Assembly: GCA_025449725.1 (NCBI GenBank)
Contig: JANWIU010000035.1
Span: 1-5,674, forward strand
From: Pseudobdellovibrio sp.
GTDB lineage: Bacteria > Bdellovibrionota > Bdellovibrionia > Bdellovibrionales > Bdellovibrionaceae
Direction of reading: 5' to 3'
DNA: 5,674 bases
Below the pieces are notes generated by a model. That model ran no database searches and had not been told where the DNA came from. It saw only the letters and a list, made by a program, of their open reading frames with translations. Of this stretch, positions 5,627 through 5,674 are shown piece by piece. Each line of letters begins with the position of its first letter. The first letter of the stretch is position 1. The position numbers were made by a program, and so were the translations under genes.

Positions 5627-5674
5627 ACTTCAAACGAATTTATTATTTCATCAGAAATTTCTGACCCACCACTA
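5623..5674 (-). CDS. Possible C-terminal end of a convergent gene (partial)
   Basis: On the minus strand one frame is open from the window edge for 16 codons, ending with residues EIINSFEV and a TAA at 5625-5623, which would overlap the stop of the plus-strand lipoprotein gene by three bases. The residues look protein-like, but an open stretch this short is expected by chance, and a plus-strand frame here is open too. No terminator separates the two. Confidence 0.25.
   Translation of the reverse strand, partial: SGGSEISDEIINSFEV
5651..5664. repeat. 14-bp perfect palindrome near the window end
   Basis: TCAGAAATTTCTGA is fully self-complementary with no loop and has no adjacent T-run, so it is not a standard terminator. 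It may be an operator-like site, or coding sequence if the convergent gene is real. Confidence 0.35.

Noticed and set aside
1..5674. CRISPR array, tRNA, rRNA, transposase or defence-system genes
   Set aside because: I found no repeated spacer pattern, cloverleaf, conserved rRNA segment or relevant protein motif on either strand.

Overview
The window looks like chromosome of a Gram-negative deltaproteobacterium-like organism, most plausibly a Bdellovibrio relative. This rests on general impression: moderate GC, two Cys-containing Ser/Thr/Gly-rich lipoproteins with relaxed lipoboxes, and a leucine-catabolism carboxylase gene. No rRNA or marker protein fixes the taxon. There is no tRNA, rRNA, CRISPR array, transposase or phage gene. 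None of the genes looks like part of a known defence or secretion system.

Left part, minus strand (1-1026): a two-gene operon. A 178-aa protein of unknown function with a possible hotdog (thioesterase-like) fold is followed after 8 nt by the start of an acyl-CoA carboxylase beta subunit. The carboxylase is very probably the methylcrotonyl-CoA carboxylase beta chain, and the window edge cuts it after 160 codons. The pairing suggests acyl-CoA metabolism (leucine/isovalerate breakdown).

Centre, plus strand (1061-2645): divergent from that operon is a two-gene unit. A small membrane-anchored protein of unknown function is translationally coupled (TAATG overlap) to a 345-aa, two-domain SAM-dependent methyltransferase. 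Its C-terminal half resembles the thiopurine/thiol/halide methyltransferase superfamily. The 5' region of this unit carries a duplicated ribosome-binding-site/start segment, and the first copy opens a three-residue mini-ORF. The unit ends at a strong bidirectional terminator, preceded by a short REP-like repeat.

Right part (2740-5626): two divergent, probably outer-membrane or surface lipoproteins (461 aa on minus, 426 aa on plus) of unknown function. Both have Phe instead of Leu at -3 of the lipobox. The 220-bp region between them holds four successive small inverted repeats. One of these overlaps a second, diverged copy of the repeat found near the terminator. The last 48 bp may hold the C-terminal end of a convergent minus-strand gene.
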